Shown piece by piece: positions 34,093 to 46,677 of a stretch of DNA of 64,000 nt. The notes beneath the pieces are model-generated. The model was not told where the DNA came from and ran no database searches. It saw only the letters and a program-made list of their open reading frames with translations. This DNA comes from Adiantum capillus-veneris. Lineage: Eukaryota > Streptophyta > Polypodiopsida > Polypodiales > Pteridaceae. The DNA is taken from the NCBI GenBank assembly GCA_014529385.2, contig CM043944.1:79762384-79826383 (forward strand), in the 5' to 3' direction. Made by a program: the position numbers and the translations under genes. Each line of letters opens with the position of its first letter. Positions within the stretch are counted from its first letter, which is position 1.

Positions 34093-35637
34093 TTAGAATA
34101 AGAACCCCCCTGCTGCCTGATCGTGTTGTCGTCGGTAAGCTCCATCAAAGCACAAAATGTGTGCATTGTCCATCTCCTCCTCATTATTTTGTGGTGTAGC
34201 TTTGTCTCCTGCCTTTGGTGACTCTTTCCTTTCTCTCACTTTGTATGTGAGAATGTCTGCAAGACCTGCCCTTGTGCTATCTTCCACAAGAAAAGTGTAT
34301 TCGAACTCTTGAAGTTCTAGAACCCATTTGGCTATCCTAGATGAGAGTCTCATGTGTTGCACAACATATGGTAAATTGTTTTTCAGGCTTATAATGAAAA
34401 ATGGTGCAGGTAAGAGATATGATCGGAACTTTCTTACCGCAAACATAATTGTGAATACCACCTTCTCCATATCGGTGTAGCCCTTCTCTGCAGCGGTCAT
34501 GACTTTGCTTGCAAAGTATACTGGCCTCATGTAGCATGTTTTTGGGTCTTTTTGCATGAGAACTACACCGATGGCCTCCATTCCTACACTTGGCGTGATG
34601 TAATATGTATCCTTTGGATTTGGTGGCATTATTGTTGGAAGAGAGTTGAGAATACCCTTTACTTCAGTAAAGCATAATTCGTGTTCCTCTCTCCATTCAA
34701 ATGTGGGTTTGTTTGCTAGCTTGTGCAAAGGTGCAATAGCTTCCGCTAGAAGGTGAATGAAACGAGACATGTACCTTACTTTGTGGTTGAAAGTCATGAG
34801 CTCCTTGGTTGTCGTTGGTGGTTGTAGTGACAAGAGAGCATTTACTTTTGATGGATCCACTTGAATTCCTTGCAAAGAAACCACATGACCTAGCAATACC
34901 ACTTGTGACTCTGCAATGTGACACTTCTCAGGATTAAGCTGTCCCCCAAATTGATGAAGCCTCCTAAGCCCCTCCTCAACTTTTTGGGAATGAAGTCCTT
35001 GGCTACTATAGATACAGAAGTCATCCATAAAAACCCTAATTGACTTTCCAAAGAAGGGCTGGAAGACAAGAGTTGTAAACCTTATAAAGGTACTAGGAGC
35101 ATTTGTGAGCCCAAATGGCATCACTCTATAGGCAAAGCAACCCCAAGGTGTGATGAAAGTGGTTTTTAACTGATCTTCTTCTGCTATTCTGATTTGAAAA
35201 TACCCTGAATACCCATCACACACTGTGTAACATTCATAGCCGGCTACTTCGTTTAAGATTTCATCTTGGAAAGGAAGAGAAAAATGATCCCTCTTTGTTG
35301 CAGCATTGAGCGGTTTGTAGTCAACACAGACCCTCCATTTTCCGTTCTTTTTAGGGGTTACTACAATTGGGCACACCCACTCAGAGTTAGACACAGGGTA
35401 AATGAAACCAGCTTTGAGGAGTCGGTTAACCTCTGTCAAAAGTGCCTCTTGTTGTATTTTTCCTAGGCGCCTTAGCTTTTGAGCCACAGGTTTAGTACCT
35501 GGTTTTAATTCTATGCCATGCTCTATAACATCCACACCTCTAATTTGTGAGTAATCAGTGATAAACAAAATGGGATACCTCTTGAGCATATCGATGTAGG
35601 ACCGCTTCTCCTCAGGGGTAAGATCTTTTGCAAGCAT
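34093..35637 (-). pseudogene. pol: RT and RNase H of B unit 2
   Basis: A 514-residue frame beginning in the protease-RT spacer (MLAKDLTPEEKRSYIDMLKR) with RT motifs as in unit 1, including FMDDFCIYS. The upstream protease and zinc knuckle are deleted, leaving it without the N-terminal half of pol. Ends at the six-G tract like the other units. Confidence 0.8.
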
Positions 35638-36346
35638 CCTCTCAAAGTCTTCAAAGTGCTTGTGGTTGAACTTTCCTCATGAGACTCTGTAGTTGTTGAG
35701 TTAATCTTTGCAAGATCTCTTGTTGTGATTCTTCCCCTATTTGTGAAGTTTGGGCAAGAGAGCCCCTAACTTGTGCTCCCATGCTTGGTGAACAATCCCT
35801 CTCAATGACTTCATTTAGGTCCCTTGTTCTATGTGCTTGAAAATTTAACTTCTTGAATTTGACCATGGCCACCTCACGTGCTTCCTCAAATGTTGATGGG
35901 AATCTTAACTCTACCTTGGTCTTCAAAATTGGATACAAGCCATCCATGAACCTATCTTTCTTTAGAAAGTTTGGTGCACCACCTTGGTTTTGTAAGGTAG
36001 CCTCCCATCTATCCCATAGGTTAAGGAAAACGGCCTCATAAGATGGGTAGTCTTCAAGGAATACCTGTTTATGTTGAAGTAGACACTTCCAAAGACCCTC
36101 TGGAGTATCTCCTTGCCCAAATTTGGCAAGAAAAATTGCACGTAGCCTCTCCCAATTGGTTTTGTTTTGAGGTTGCAAGGCCTAGTACCATGCCTTAGCC
36201 TCCCCTTTGAGAACGAGTGGAAAAGCACGCAGCTTTACCTCTTCTTGATCTCTCCCAGAGATGAGGTGTGCCATCTCCAAATTATCTAGAAATTCTTGTG
36301 CATCCTCACCATTTTCAGAATGAAAGGTAGGAAAAGTGCTTGACAT
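35638..36346 (-). pseudogene. gag: Gag of B unit 2, joined to pol across a 1.24-kb deletion
   Basis: Start ATG 36346 (MSSTFPTF). A TAG at 36182-36184 replaces the Glu codon after KAWY. The frame then continues to 35651. After ILQRLTQQLQSL the sequence joins spacer DNA. Relative to unit 1, segments equivalent to about 27561-27686 and 27704-28843 are missing. The zinc knuckle and protease are gone. Confidence 0.78.
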
Positions 36347-36960
36347 TTTTACAATACAAGGAGGTTTGTGTACCACAAAGTTTTGACTACGATGAGTGAT
36401 CACATCAAAATGAAAATATATACATCAAGTGTTAGTTCATAATTTATCATAGGCAAAATAAAAGGGTTGATTGAGGCATTAATTTCATTAAGGCGAGTGG
36501 GTCCAAAAATTCTCCTAATGGTTGCTTGAAATCTAAATTTTGTAGCAATTATGATGTGTACAGATTGACGAGCTATGGGTGTAAAAGGAGAAGCAGCTCC
36601 AGGTTGGTTCATGTGACAATGTGTTCTCCTTTTTCTTTCTCTTGAAGAAAGTTTCCTTTGAGTGGATCGCTATCTAAGCGCCTCTTGTCCCTGCCTCAAA
36701 ACAAAATAAAAACATGGACATCAAATGAATCATCATAATTAATGAATGGAAGAATGATGGGATTTGGAGATGCCAAGATTTCACCAAGTCTTTCTGCTCC
36801 AAACATAAAAACAATGCGTTGTTGGTAAAAAAAATTGCGATCTACACAAATGTTAATTCTGATGCGTTGTGAAAAATGAAAAGCATATGGTGCAACTCTA
36901 TTGTTCATGAGGAGAATAGAAGGCAATTAGGAAAGTTCCTCAGTGGGGGCACCACTTTTA
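36347..36960 (-). other. Leader and PBS of B unit 2
   Basis: Same as the unit 1 leader. PBS 36938-36954. Preserves the empty CACTA site caattaggaaag. Confidence 0.75.
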
Positions 36961-38940
36961 TGAGAGCGGATTCTTTGAGATGGGGCTCAACTCAAGGCTC
37001 CCACCAGACAACCACTCCGTGAGACCCTACACACACATAGTTCTTAGGGGCACCACCCTCTTTTATGGAGAAAGAAGGAAACCAAAACAAACCATATACA
37101 ACACACACACTCACACCTTCCTTATGTGCTTCAACACAAAATGCCCTTCAACCATTCAACACACACTCCTTAAGCAATCCATTTGAACGCTGCACAAACT
37201 CACATGCAAAGATTGACCTTCACCATATTAGTGCTCATATACTTCTAAGAAAATCAATCACAAAACCTCAAAACTCAAAACACCACAATGCACAAATACT
37301 TGACAACTCCTTTTCTTTCCCAAAAGAAGAGACTACTTACACACATAAGGCGGCATGCATAGAGAGCTCTTCTCCATCTATGCAGCCCCAAGACTTACTT
37401 ACACACAACATAAGGAGAGAAGACAAGCAAATAGACACCATGGTGCACAAAAACTTTCTCAAAAAACAAGCAACCCAATGAGCACAAAATATGAGAAGCT
37501 GCCAAGATAGGCTTACCAATTTTACATGCGTTTAGAGCAAAAGTGTGACGACGACACCCCAATTGCAACAATTTGTTGATCAAACCATGAGATAGATCAT
37601 TGAACTTGATATCCTTGCTCTCATATAGAATCTACAATTCTTATTTAGGGATGAGTATGATAAGAGGAATGTTTGCAAGAGAATGGTAGCAATAGCATAT
37701 TGATGCTCTCTCTATGGTGCCGCTTATGATAGCGAGCCTAGGAAATGGATAGGGAGACAAGAGGAGAGAGAGAATAGGGCTATCCTAACCTTAGAGGAGC
37801 TTATTTGCAGCAATGGAGTAGGTGTGTGTATTTTTGTGCTTGCCAAAGGGCCTTTTTATAGTTGTACAAGACCTTGGGTTAGGTTAAACTTGACTAGGGT
37901 AGGTAATTAACCATAGTTAGGTTCCCTTTTGACCAATCCTTCAATTATGCAAATAAGGGACTTATTTTTTTATTAAAAATAGCCTTTTAGGTCGTGGAGT
38001 CTCCATAAGGGTTGATAATGTATGTGGGCCCCACCATGATGTCCCTCGAGTGGCTCCTGCAGAGTGTCCCCATCCTGTTTGTTGTGTCTCTGGAAGCATC
38101 TTGAGCCGACCCCTCCACATGCAAGTTGTTTTTAACTCTCCTTTGGTATTTTAGAATGTTGGAGAAGTCAAAAAAACTTTTCACCTTTGTGGTTTACCTG
38201 ATTGTAACTTTGACCTGCAGTAACAGTGTCCGCAGCACCTTGTTTTCACCATAACTTTCAACCTGTAACTCAGAATTGGGTGCTGTAAAAGGCAAAGTTG
38301 ACCTTCTCAAAGTGTTTAAGCTGATTTATGAGTGTTCCTCAAGTATACCCATGAGCTAAGGCGTTCAAGATGCATCCAAAACACCTTTTGAACCAAGTCT
38401 CCTTGTAGGGGGCCCTTTAGCATGCATCCAAGGTGTAGCATGCTTTTTTCAAAAGGGAATCCACCTTAAACAAATGAGGTAGGCTCCAATAAAGTTTGAT
38501 TTATTGGGGATATACATTATATTTAAGATTTGTTGACCAACACAAGTAAATGATCCAAGACTTGGGTCACATAGTGGTGGGGAAGGGAAGGCCTACAAGG
38601 TTAACCCTACCCTTGAGAGAAGATGGGTAAGATAAGTGCCCATAAATTATTTATTTACAAATTATGGGATGTAGATAGCTATTTAAATTAGTAAAGGTAA
38701 TTAGTTAAAAGAATGTGCAGTAAAAAACTAGGAGAGTAGAATTAAGTTTACTATTTACATTTAGCATGAAGAGAGAAATATGATGTAAATGCATAAAGAT
38801 CTGAGAAGGGTAAGGTGTTTGTATGGAAAAAGGCTATTACGGAAAGAGAGAATGAACACTAGGTTAAAAATTTGATAAAAAATATATACATTTAAATAGA
38901 AATGTAGTGCAAATGCAAGGTTACCATTTAACGCTACTCA
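36961..38940 (-). repeat. Array B LTR3
   Basis: 1980 bp. Left part like LTR2 (ttctttgag, ccatttgaa). Right part like LTR4 (tttatgag, gaatgtgcag). Private changes near 37736-37790. Confidence 0.93.
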
Positions 38941-39140
38941 TATTAGCCCTCCCCCTTCATCTAGGATCATTCATGCTCCTAGATGAAACAAAAGAGTTTT
39001 TTTTTTCTTTCTTCTTCTTTTTTTCTTTTTTTCTTTTCTTTCTTTTTTTTTCTTCTTTTTTTTTCTTTTTTTCTTATTGTTCTGAAAAAAGGAGGAGCGA
39101 TATACACTCTTTTACTCCATTAGACCTGCTTTTCATTACC

Positions 39141-40187
39141 TCAATCCCATAAATCGGATATGGGAGGGTTGCCTTGGGTATGTTGAGATTCCAAGGCTGG
39201 TTCTTCTTTGCACATCAAAGCTTTAAAAATAGGTGGAGCATTTGCCAAGCCGAAGGGAGCCATGCCAATTTGGAGCTTAGACGATGTAGGTAGAGGACTT
39301 ACTATCAACGGATTGATACGTTGAAAGTAGGGCTTTAATCTCCATCCATTGACTCTGGTCTTGTGGAGTTTTCCTAATAAATATGCTAATCTGTAACTAC
39401 CATTCCCAAACTTTGTTTTTATCATGAAAGGTCCCTCCCATCTTTGCAAAAACTTTTTGTCAAGTCGAGTATCAAGTCGGTTATCATAGCGAAGAACCAA
39501 CATACCTTCCTTCAATCCTTTCCCCTTGAGCTTCTTGTTGATTTTGTCCCTTTGGCTTGTGGATTGGGCAATGTAATAGTCGATGGACTCTTCTCTATCA
39601 AGCTCAAGTCGTTGAAGATCTAAAATTCTTTCCTGCAAAGCTTCTTTTGGCCTCTTTGCTCCCCGTGAGAGAATGTGTAGGCTTGCAATCTCCACCTCAA
39701 TAGGAAGGAGTGCCTCCTGTCCATATACCAAATGAAAAGGAGTGAATTGAGTGGATACCTTGAAAGATGTTCTGTATGCCCATAGAGCTGCGGTCAAATG
39801 GTGAGCCCAGTCGTTTGGTCCATCTGCAACCTGCTTAGAAATGATTTTACATATCATTCCATTCACCTTTTCAACCAACCCATTGCACTGAGGGTAGCAA
39901 GGTGTGGAATGCAAATGTTTGACTTTTAAATTTGTCAAAACATTATCTAGGAGCTCTGCTCTAAACCCTGGACCACGATCTGACAAAATATCTAATGGTG
40001 TGCCGAATCTACTGCATATGTGATCAAAGATAAATTTTGATACCTCCTCGGCTGTAATTCATGTTGTACTTGCTGCCTTCGCCCATCGTGTCATGTAATC
40101 TACTCCCACAATGATGAAGACCTTCCAAGTAGATGTGCGAGGTAAGGGGCCTATTGCATCCACACCCCACTTCTCAAAAGGACCATA
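39141..40187 (-). pseudogene. pol: Integrase of B unit 3
   Basis: 39986-39141 open from MSDRGPGF to the GPF module and RT-like tail. Carries the TGA shared with unit 2 (about 40060) and the TAG shared by all units (about 40187). The catalytic Glu motif CNGLVEKVNG is present. Confidence 0.78.
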
Positions 40188-40892
40188 CTAAATTATTGGA
40201 ACTCGAGGTTCGTAAGTGAGTCGTCGATTTCCAGCAATCTGACAACCTTTGCATGACTTACACCAATGCTGGACATCACGGTGTAGACTTGGCCAAACAA
40301 ACCCTACTTGAAAAATCTTCCTATTTGTAATATCATGAGAAAAATGACCCCCACAGACATCATCATGGCATGAAAAGAGGATTCTCTCTATTTCTTGAAC
40401 AGAGGGCAACCTTCTTAGCACCAAATCTTTCCCTTTATGATACAGATCATTTCCTATGAGTTGGTAAGGAGTTGCCTTTTTTACCAACCTATGCCTTTGC
40501 ACTTTATCCAAGTGTTTAGGGCACTCACCAGTTTGGAGGAGAAATATGATGTCCTTCAATTCCTCTTGGCCTTGGTACTTTGGTTTGTAGAGCTTCACAC
40601 CTCCCACCATGATCTGAAGTTTCTCATTGGCGAGATAATCTGCTTCCTTGTTGAGGGTTCTCACAACATGTTGTACCTGTGTAGCTTCAAAGTTCTTTAT
40701 CAAAGCCTTTACCTTTCTAAGCCACTCCACTAGAGTAGGGTTCTTGCACTTCCATATCCCTTGGATTTGCCTAATAACTAGTAAGGAATCACCTCTTATT
40801 ATAAGTCTTTCGATGCCAAGTTTTCTGCATTCTTCAAGCCCCAACTTTAAGGTGACATACTCAGCCTCATTATTAGAATGAACATTTTCCAA
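40188..40892 (-). pseudogene. pol: Second RNase H and H2C2 finger of B unit 3
   Basis: One open frame of 234 residues with NNEAEY, RGDSLLVIRQI, NKEADYLAN and the H2C2 finger. Preceded by the six-G frameshift, ended by the shared TAG. Confidence 0.8.
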
Positions 40893-40930
40893 GGTGATAC
40901 CTTTCTTAACAAGAACTTCCCTTTGTGGAC

Positions 40931-42475
40931 TTAGAATAAGAACCCCCCTGCTGCCTGATCGTGTTGTCGTCGGTAAGCTCCATCAAAGCACAAAATGTGT
41001 GCATTGTCCATCTCCTCCTCATTATTTTGTGGTGTAGCTTTGTCTCCTGCCTTTGGTGACTCTTTCCTTTCTCTCACTTTGTATGTGAGAATGTCTGCAA
41101 GACCTGCCCTTGTGCTATCTTCCACAAGAAAAGTGTATTCGAACTCTTGAAGTTCTAGAACCCATTTGGCTATCCTAGATGAGAGGCTCATGTGTTGCAC
41201 AACATATGGTAAATTGTTTTCCATGGTGATAATGAAAAATGGTGCAGGTAAGAGATATGATCGGAACTTTCTTACCGCAAACATAATTGTGAATACCACC
41301 TTCTCCATATCGGTGTAGCCCTTCTCTGCAGCGGTCATGACTTTGCTTGCAAAGTATACTGGCCTCATGTAGCATGTTTTTGGGTCTTTTTGCATGAGAA
41401 CTACACCGATGGCCTCCATTCCTACACTTGGCGTGATGTAATATGTATCCTTTGGATTTGGTGGCATTATTGTTGGAAGAGAGTTGAGAATACCCTTTAC
41501 TTCAGTAAAGCATAATTCGTGTTCCTCTCTCCATTCAAATGTGGGTTTGTTTGCTAGCTTGTGCAAAGGTGCAATAGCTTCCGCTAGAAGGTGAATGAAA
41601 CGAGACATGTACCTTACTTTGTGGTTGAAAGTCATGAGCTCCTTGGTTGTCGTTGGTGGTTGTAGTGACAAGAGAGCATTTAATTTTGATGGATCCACTT
41701 GAATTCCTTGCAAAGAAACCACATGACCTAGCAATACCACTTGTGACTCTGCAATGTGACACTTCTCAAGATTAAGCTGTCCCCCAAATTGATGAAGCCT
41801 CCTAAGCCCCTCCGCAACTTTTTGGCAATGAAGTCTTTGGCTACTATAGATACAGAAGTCATCCATAAAAACCCTAATTGACTTTCCAAAGAAGGGCTGA
41901 AAGACAAGAGTTGTAAACCTTATAAAGGTACTAGGAGCATTTGTGAGCCCAAATGGCATCACTCTATAGGCAAAGCAACCCCAAGGTGTGATGAAAGTGG
42001 TTTTTAACTGATCTTCTTCTGCTATTCTGATTTGAAAATACCTTGAATACCCATCACACACTGTGTAACATTCATAGCCGGATACTTCGTTTAAGATTTC
42101 ATCTTGGAAAGGAAGAGGAAAATGATCCCTCTTTGTTGCAGCATTGAGCGGTTTGTAGTCAACACAGACCCTCCATTTTCCGTTCTTTTTAGGGGTTACT
42201 ACAATTGGGCACACCCACTCAGAGTTAGACACAGGGTAAATGAAACCAGCTTTGAGGAGTCGGTTAACCTCTGTCAAAAGTGCCTCTTGTTGTATTTTTC
42301 CTAGGCGCCTTAGCTTTTGAGCCACAGGTTTAGTACCTGGTTTTAATTCTATGCCATGCTCTATAACATCCACACCTCTAATTTGTGAGTAATCAGTGAT
42401 AAACAAATTGGGATACCTCTTGAGCATATCGATGTAGGACCGCTTCTCCTCAGGGGTAAGATCTTTTGCAAGCAT
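40931..42475 (-). pseudogene. pol: RT and RNase H of B unit 3
   Basis: 514 residues with FMDDFCIYS and the RNase H as in unit 1. The frame upstream is broken by a small deletion near 42563, which separates it from the protease. Confidence 0.8.
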
Positions 42476-42546
42476 CCTCTCAAAGTCTTCAAAGTGCTTG
42501 TGGTCACCTTTGTCATCCTTTGTTTGCTCCTTTGTTGGGTCAACCG

Positions 42547-43155
42547 CTATTGATGGAGCTTTTGGAAGATGATTCCCATTACCTCCAGAGATGATTCTTC
42601 TTCGCTATTTGATGTAGTGGTTGAACTTTCCTCGTCGCTTGAGCCAAAACTCTCTTCACTTTCTTCACCAGCCGTGGTCTCATAGTTGATGTCTAGCTGC
42701 TTTCGTTCATGCCAATCGTACACTACATGTTGCCCCTTTTTGAGAATCAATTGTCCTCGTCCCCATTTTTGATCTGCATTCACAGCAATGAGCCAAGGCC
42801 TCCCTAGGATGATGGGATAGCCCTCCCCCTTGGCTGGCATAACATACATGTCCACACGGGCATCTATATTACATACAGAAACTTTTACATTCTCGATGAT
42901 CCCTAGGCACTTCACACTTGCATTGTTGGCCAGCCTAGCTTGACAATTAGAGGATTTAGTGATTTCAAGCCCTAGTCTATTCATGGCTCTTTCCGTGATC
43001 ACACACATTTGTGCTCCACCATCAACATACACATTGGATACCTTCCTACCCCTTACATAAGCATCTACAATAGGTTCCACATCTTGTTGTGGCTTTGAAG
43101 TCAATGCCTTTACTGTCACCTTTTCTTTCTTTCTTGGGAGTCTTGTACTTACAAG
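42547..43155 (-). pseudogene. pol: Protease region of B unit 3
   Basis: Open from 43119 (MTVKALTSKPQQ) to 42547, with NVYVDGGAQMCVI and PIILGRPWLI. A TAA (Lys codon AAA to TAA, near 43156-43158) separates it from the zinc knuckle part. An approximately 8-bp deletion near 42563 shifts its end. Confidence 0.75.
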
Positions 43156-43767
43156 TTAGGACCAGTGCTTTCTGACCTTTGGTGATAGATGTAGGAGTTG
43201 AGGCCAAGAAATATTGGGTTTTTGAGTTTGCAAATCTTCTAAGATGTTGTAGGGTTCCATACTCTTTCCTAATGGAAAATCGTTGAGGCCGATCTCCCTT
43301 CGCCTTGACCTCTGCTTCTTGCCTCCTTCCTCCTTCTTTGACTTTTTCTTCCTCTCCTTCCTTGCAGGTTCTGACTCTTCATTCCTTGTGTCTTCATCCT
43401 TGTTGTGTGCTCTTGTGCGCTTTTCTGCTGGCATAGCATCAAAATGTATAGGGCTCACCTCTATCTCCTCTTCGAGCTTTATGACGTTTACTCCTCTCTC
43501 TTCCTCCACAGGTGGGACAGGAGGGATGTTTGCCACTGGAGGTGGTGGTGGTCGACGAAGAATTTGCGGGGCTTGAGCATGCTCTTGCTGCACCATGAGC
43601 AGAGGGGGTCTAGGAGGGTATATGTCCCCTGGAATCCTTCGAGGGTGAGGGCAATTATACATGCCATGACCAACTTCGTTGCAATTCCAGCATCTCAACT
43701 CTTGTGCTTGACGTCGTTGATTGCGATTCCCTTCTCGTGGTTGTCGTTGCTGGGGTAGGCCCTGCAC
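43156..43767 (-). pseudogene. gag: Zinc knuckle and spacer of B unit 3
   Basis: CWNCNEVGHGMYNC near residue 26, followed by Pro-rich and Lys/Glu-rich spacer. Ends at the TAA described for the protease region. Confidence 0.75.
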
Positions 43768-44438
43768 TAGGTCAGACTCTCTAGTTGTTGAGTTAATCTT
43801 TGCAAGATCTCTTGTTGTGATCCTTCCCCTATTTGTGAAGTTTGGGCAAGAGAGCCCCTAACTTGTGCTCCCATGCTTGGTGAAGAATCCCTCTCAATGA
43901 CTTCATTTAGGTCCCTTGTTCTATGTGCTTGAAAATTTAACTTCTTGAATTTGACCATGGCCACCTCACGTGCTTCCTCAAATGTTGATGGGGATCTTAA
44001 CTCTACCTTGGTCTTCAAAATTGGATACAAGCCAGCCATGAACCTATATTTCTTTAGAAAGTTTGGTGCACCACCTTGGTTTTGTAAGGTAGCCTCCCAT
44101 CTATCCCATAGGTTAAGGAAAACGGCCTCATAAGATGGGTAGTCTTCAAGGAATACCTGTTTATGTTGAAGTAGACACTTCCAAAGACCCTCTGGAGTAT
44201 CTCCTTGCCCAAATTTGGTAAGAAAAATTGCACGTAGCCTTTCCCAATTGGTTTTGTTTTGAGGTTGCAAGGCCTCGTACCATGCCTTAGCCTCCCCTTT
44301 GAGAACGAGTGGAAAAGCACGCAGCTTTACCTCTTCTTGATCTCTCCCAGAGATGAGGTGTGCCATCTCCAAATTATCCAGAAATTCTTGTGCATCCTCA
44401 CCATTTTTAGAATGAAAGGTAGGAAAAGTGCTTGACAT
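43768..44438 (-). CDS. gag: Gag (capsid part) of B unit 3
   Basis: Start ATG 44438. Nearly identical to unit 1 Gag and ends at the same TAG before the knuckle. A substitution gives FLKKYRFMAGLYP in place of FLKKDRFM. Confidence 0.8.
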
Positions 44439-45160
44439 TTTTACAATACAAGGAGGTTTGTGTACCACAAAGTTTTGACTACGATGAGTGATCACATCAA
44501 AATGAAAATATATACATCAAGTGTTAGTTCATAATTTATCATAGGCAAAATAAAAGGGTTGATTGAGGCATTAATTTCATTAAGGCGAGTGGGTCCAAAA
44601 ATTCTCCTAATGGTTGCTTGAAATCTAAATTTTGTAGCAATTATGATGTGCACAGATTGACGAGCTATGGGTGTAAAAGGAGAAGCAGCTCCAGGCTGGT
44701 TCATGTGACAATGTGTTCTCCTTTTTCTTTCTCTTGAAGAAAGTTTCCTTTGAGTGGATCGCTATCTAAGCGCCTCTTGTCCCTGCCTCAAAAAAAAATA
44801 AAAACATGGACATCAAATGAATCATCATAATTAATGAATGGAAGAATGATGGGATTTGGAGATGCCAAGATTTCACCAAGTCTTTCTGTTCCAAACATAA
44901 AAACAATGCGTTGTTGGTAAAAAAAATTGCGATCTACACAAATGTTAATTCTGATGCGTTGTGAAAAATGAAAAGCATATGGTGCAACTCTATTGTTCAT
45001 GAGGAGAATAGAAGGCAATTAGCACTACAAGAGGCTCTTCATATTAGCGACGCTTATAGAGACGCCGGCTGGGGTAAGAAAATAACCGAGTGCGCCCAAA
45101 AACTCAGATCTCAGATCTGAGTTTTTCGGCGCCCTCAAGCAAGGAGCAGGTAACGCTCTC

Positions 45161-45162
45161 CC

Positions 45163-45216
<54 letters not shown>

Positions 45217-45219
45217 CTC

Positions 45220-45250
<31 letters not shown>

Positions 45251-45366
45251 AGAGGAAGGAAAACCAGGTATGATCCTTCCCTCTCCTCATTCTCATGTTC
45301 CCTTCCCCTCTTTCTCTCTCCCTCTCTCTCTCTCTCACACACACACATACACACACACATAGTGTT

Positions 45367-45408
<42 letters not shown>

Positions 45409-45640
45409 AACAAAAACAAAAACGCACACACACATACATAAACAAAGAATGCACACACACATTGAGAGAGAAAAAGAGAGAGAGAGCATGCATAAACAAA
45501 AAACGCACGCATTGAGAGAGGAAAAGAGAGAGAGAACATGCATAAACAAAAAACTCACACATTGAGAGAGGAAAAGAGAGAGAAAACATGCATACGATCC
45601 CAAAAAACGCACACACATTGAGAGAGAAAGAGAGAGAAAC
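45161..45640. repeat. Simple-sequence and 50-bp minisatellite block
   Basis: (CT)n about 45165-45211, (CA)n about 45220-45246, (GA)n about 45370-45404. These are followed by three to four copies of an about 50-bp unit with cattgagagag, gaaaagagagag and catgcataaacaaaaaa (units near 45461, 45511, 45561, 45617). Long frames read here are simple-repeat artefacts. Confidence 0.85.
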
Positions 45641-45694
45641 TAATTTAACGTCGTAGGAAACTAATTAAAATTAAAAGACCTAAAGATCTAGCCG

Positions 45695-45772
45695 ACGAGG
45701 AGTTGAACTCAAGACCTATTATTCAAGAGGGAAATGGCATAATCAATCTATCATACTTGGCATGGGTGATAG
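45695..45772 (-). other. Degraded tRNA-like segment
   Basis: On the - strand, atgccaagtatgatagattg resembles an A box. About 45 bases later, ggtcttgagttcaactcc resembles the T-arm/B box of class II tRNAs. The fold is imperfect and the acceptor stem is not convincing. It could be a chance match or a SINE-head relic. Confidence 0.25.
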
Positions 45773-46569
45773 AAAGGTTATACCATTTATCTCTTTTTAT
45801 TGGCACACACATCCACACACGCGCACACACACAAGAAGAAGAGAGTTATAACGTCGTAGGAAACTATCTTAAAAGACGTTAAAGATTAGGTTATATGTAG
45901 ACTTACATTAAATTAGATTTAGGTTTATTTTTAACTAGATTTACGTTTATTTAAGCTAGATTTAGATTTACGTTATATTAGATTATATTTAGGTCTCCAT
46001 AGACTGCGATGCCTGCATGAAGCGGGTGAAGAAAGCCCTCAATGGAATATAGGGTATTGCTGCCTTCACTCATGGTGGGCTCCGTCGATCCAAAAGTACT
46101 GGTGAAATGTCTTCAGAAGATAGGGAAGAAGGTGGATCTTCAGGGCGGCAAGAGTCACTACATCCCCGACACAATGACCATCTAGACAACCTCTAGTCAT
46201 TAGACTTACGTTAAATTAGATTTAGCTTTATTTTTAGTTAGATTTATGTTTATTTAGATTTACGCTTATTTACGTTAGATCGAGTCCACGCAAGAATTAC
46301 TTACGGTTTAGGGTTTAGAGTTAGACGAACAGTGAAAAGATCTACTGTGAAAAGATGTTAAGATGAAGTGAAGTGCTACTGCTAGAGAAGAGGCAAAGGG
46401 GTTTTGTCCACTACATGCAGTATCATGTAGACGTGGGTGTGTAGATTTCTTGTACCCACAAATATAGGTATTGACCAATAAAGACGAGATTATAACCCGG
46501 TGGTTCCGATCTCCGTGCACCTCTAGACCGAGGTGTGCGGGGATTGGACATGACTAGAGAATGTGAGGT

Positions 46570-46615
<46 letters not shown>

Positions 46616-46677
46616 GACAAAGAATGCCAATAGAATATTAAATTTGTTGTCCAGGTTATAAGTTTTTTATCCTCATT
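45773..46677 (+). other. 5' non-coding part of the second CACTA element
   Basis: Contains repeated ttagatttacgtttattta-type segments (45900-46000, 46195-46280), a short coding-like piece near 46020-46190 that may be a leftover of the deleted transposase, and (GA)n at 46571-46612. No gene recognised. Confidence 0.5.

Noticed and set aside
45135-45618. Long overlapping frames rich in Leu/Ser or Arg/Glu
   Set aside because: They are translations of (CT)n, (GA)n and (CA)n tracts. The same applies to frames at 13159-13344, 18086-18292, 46423-46620 and 63215-63523.
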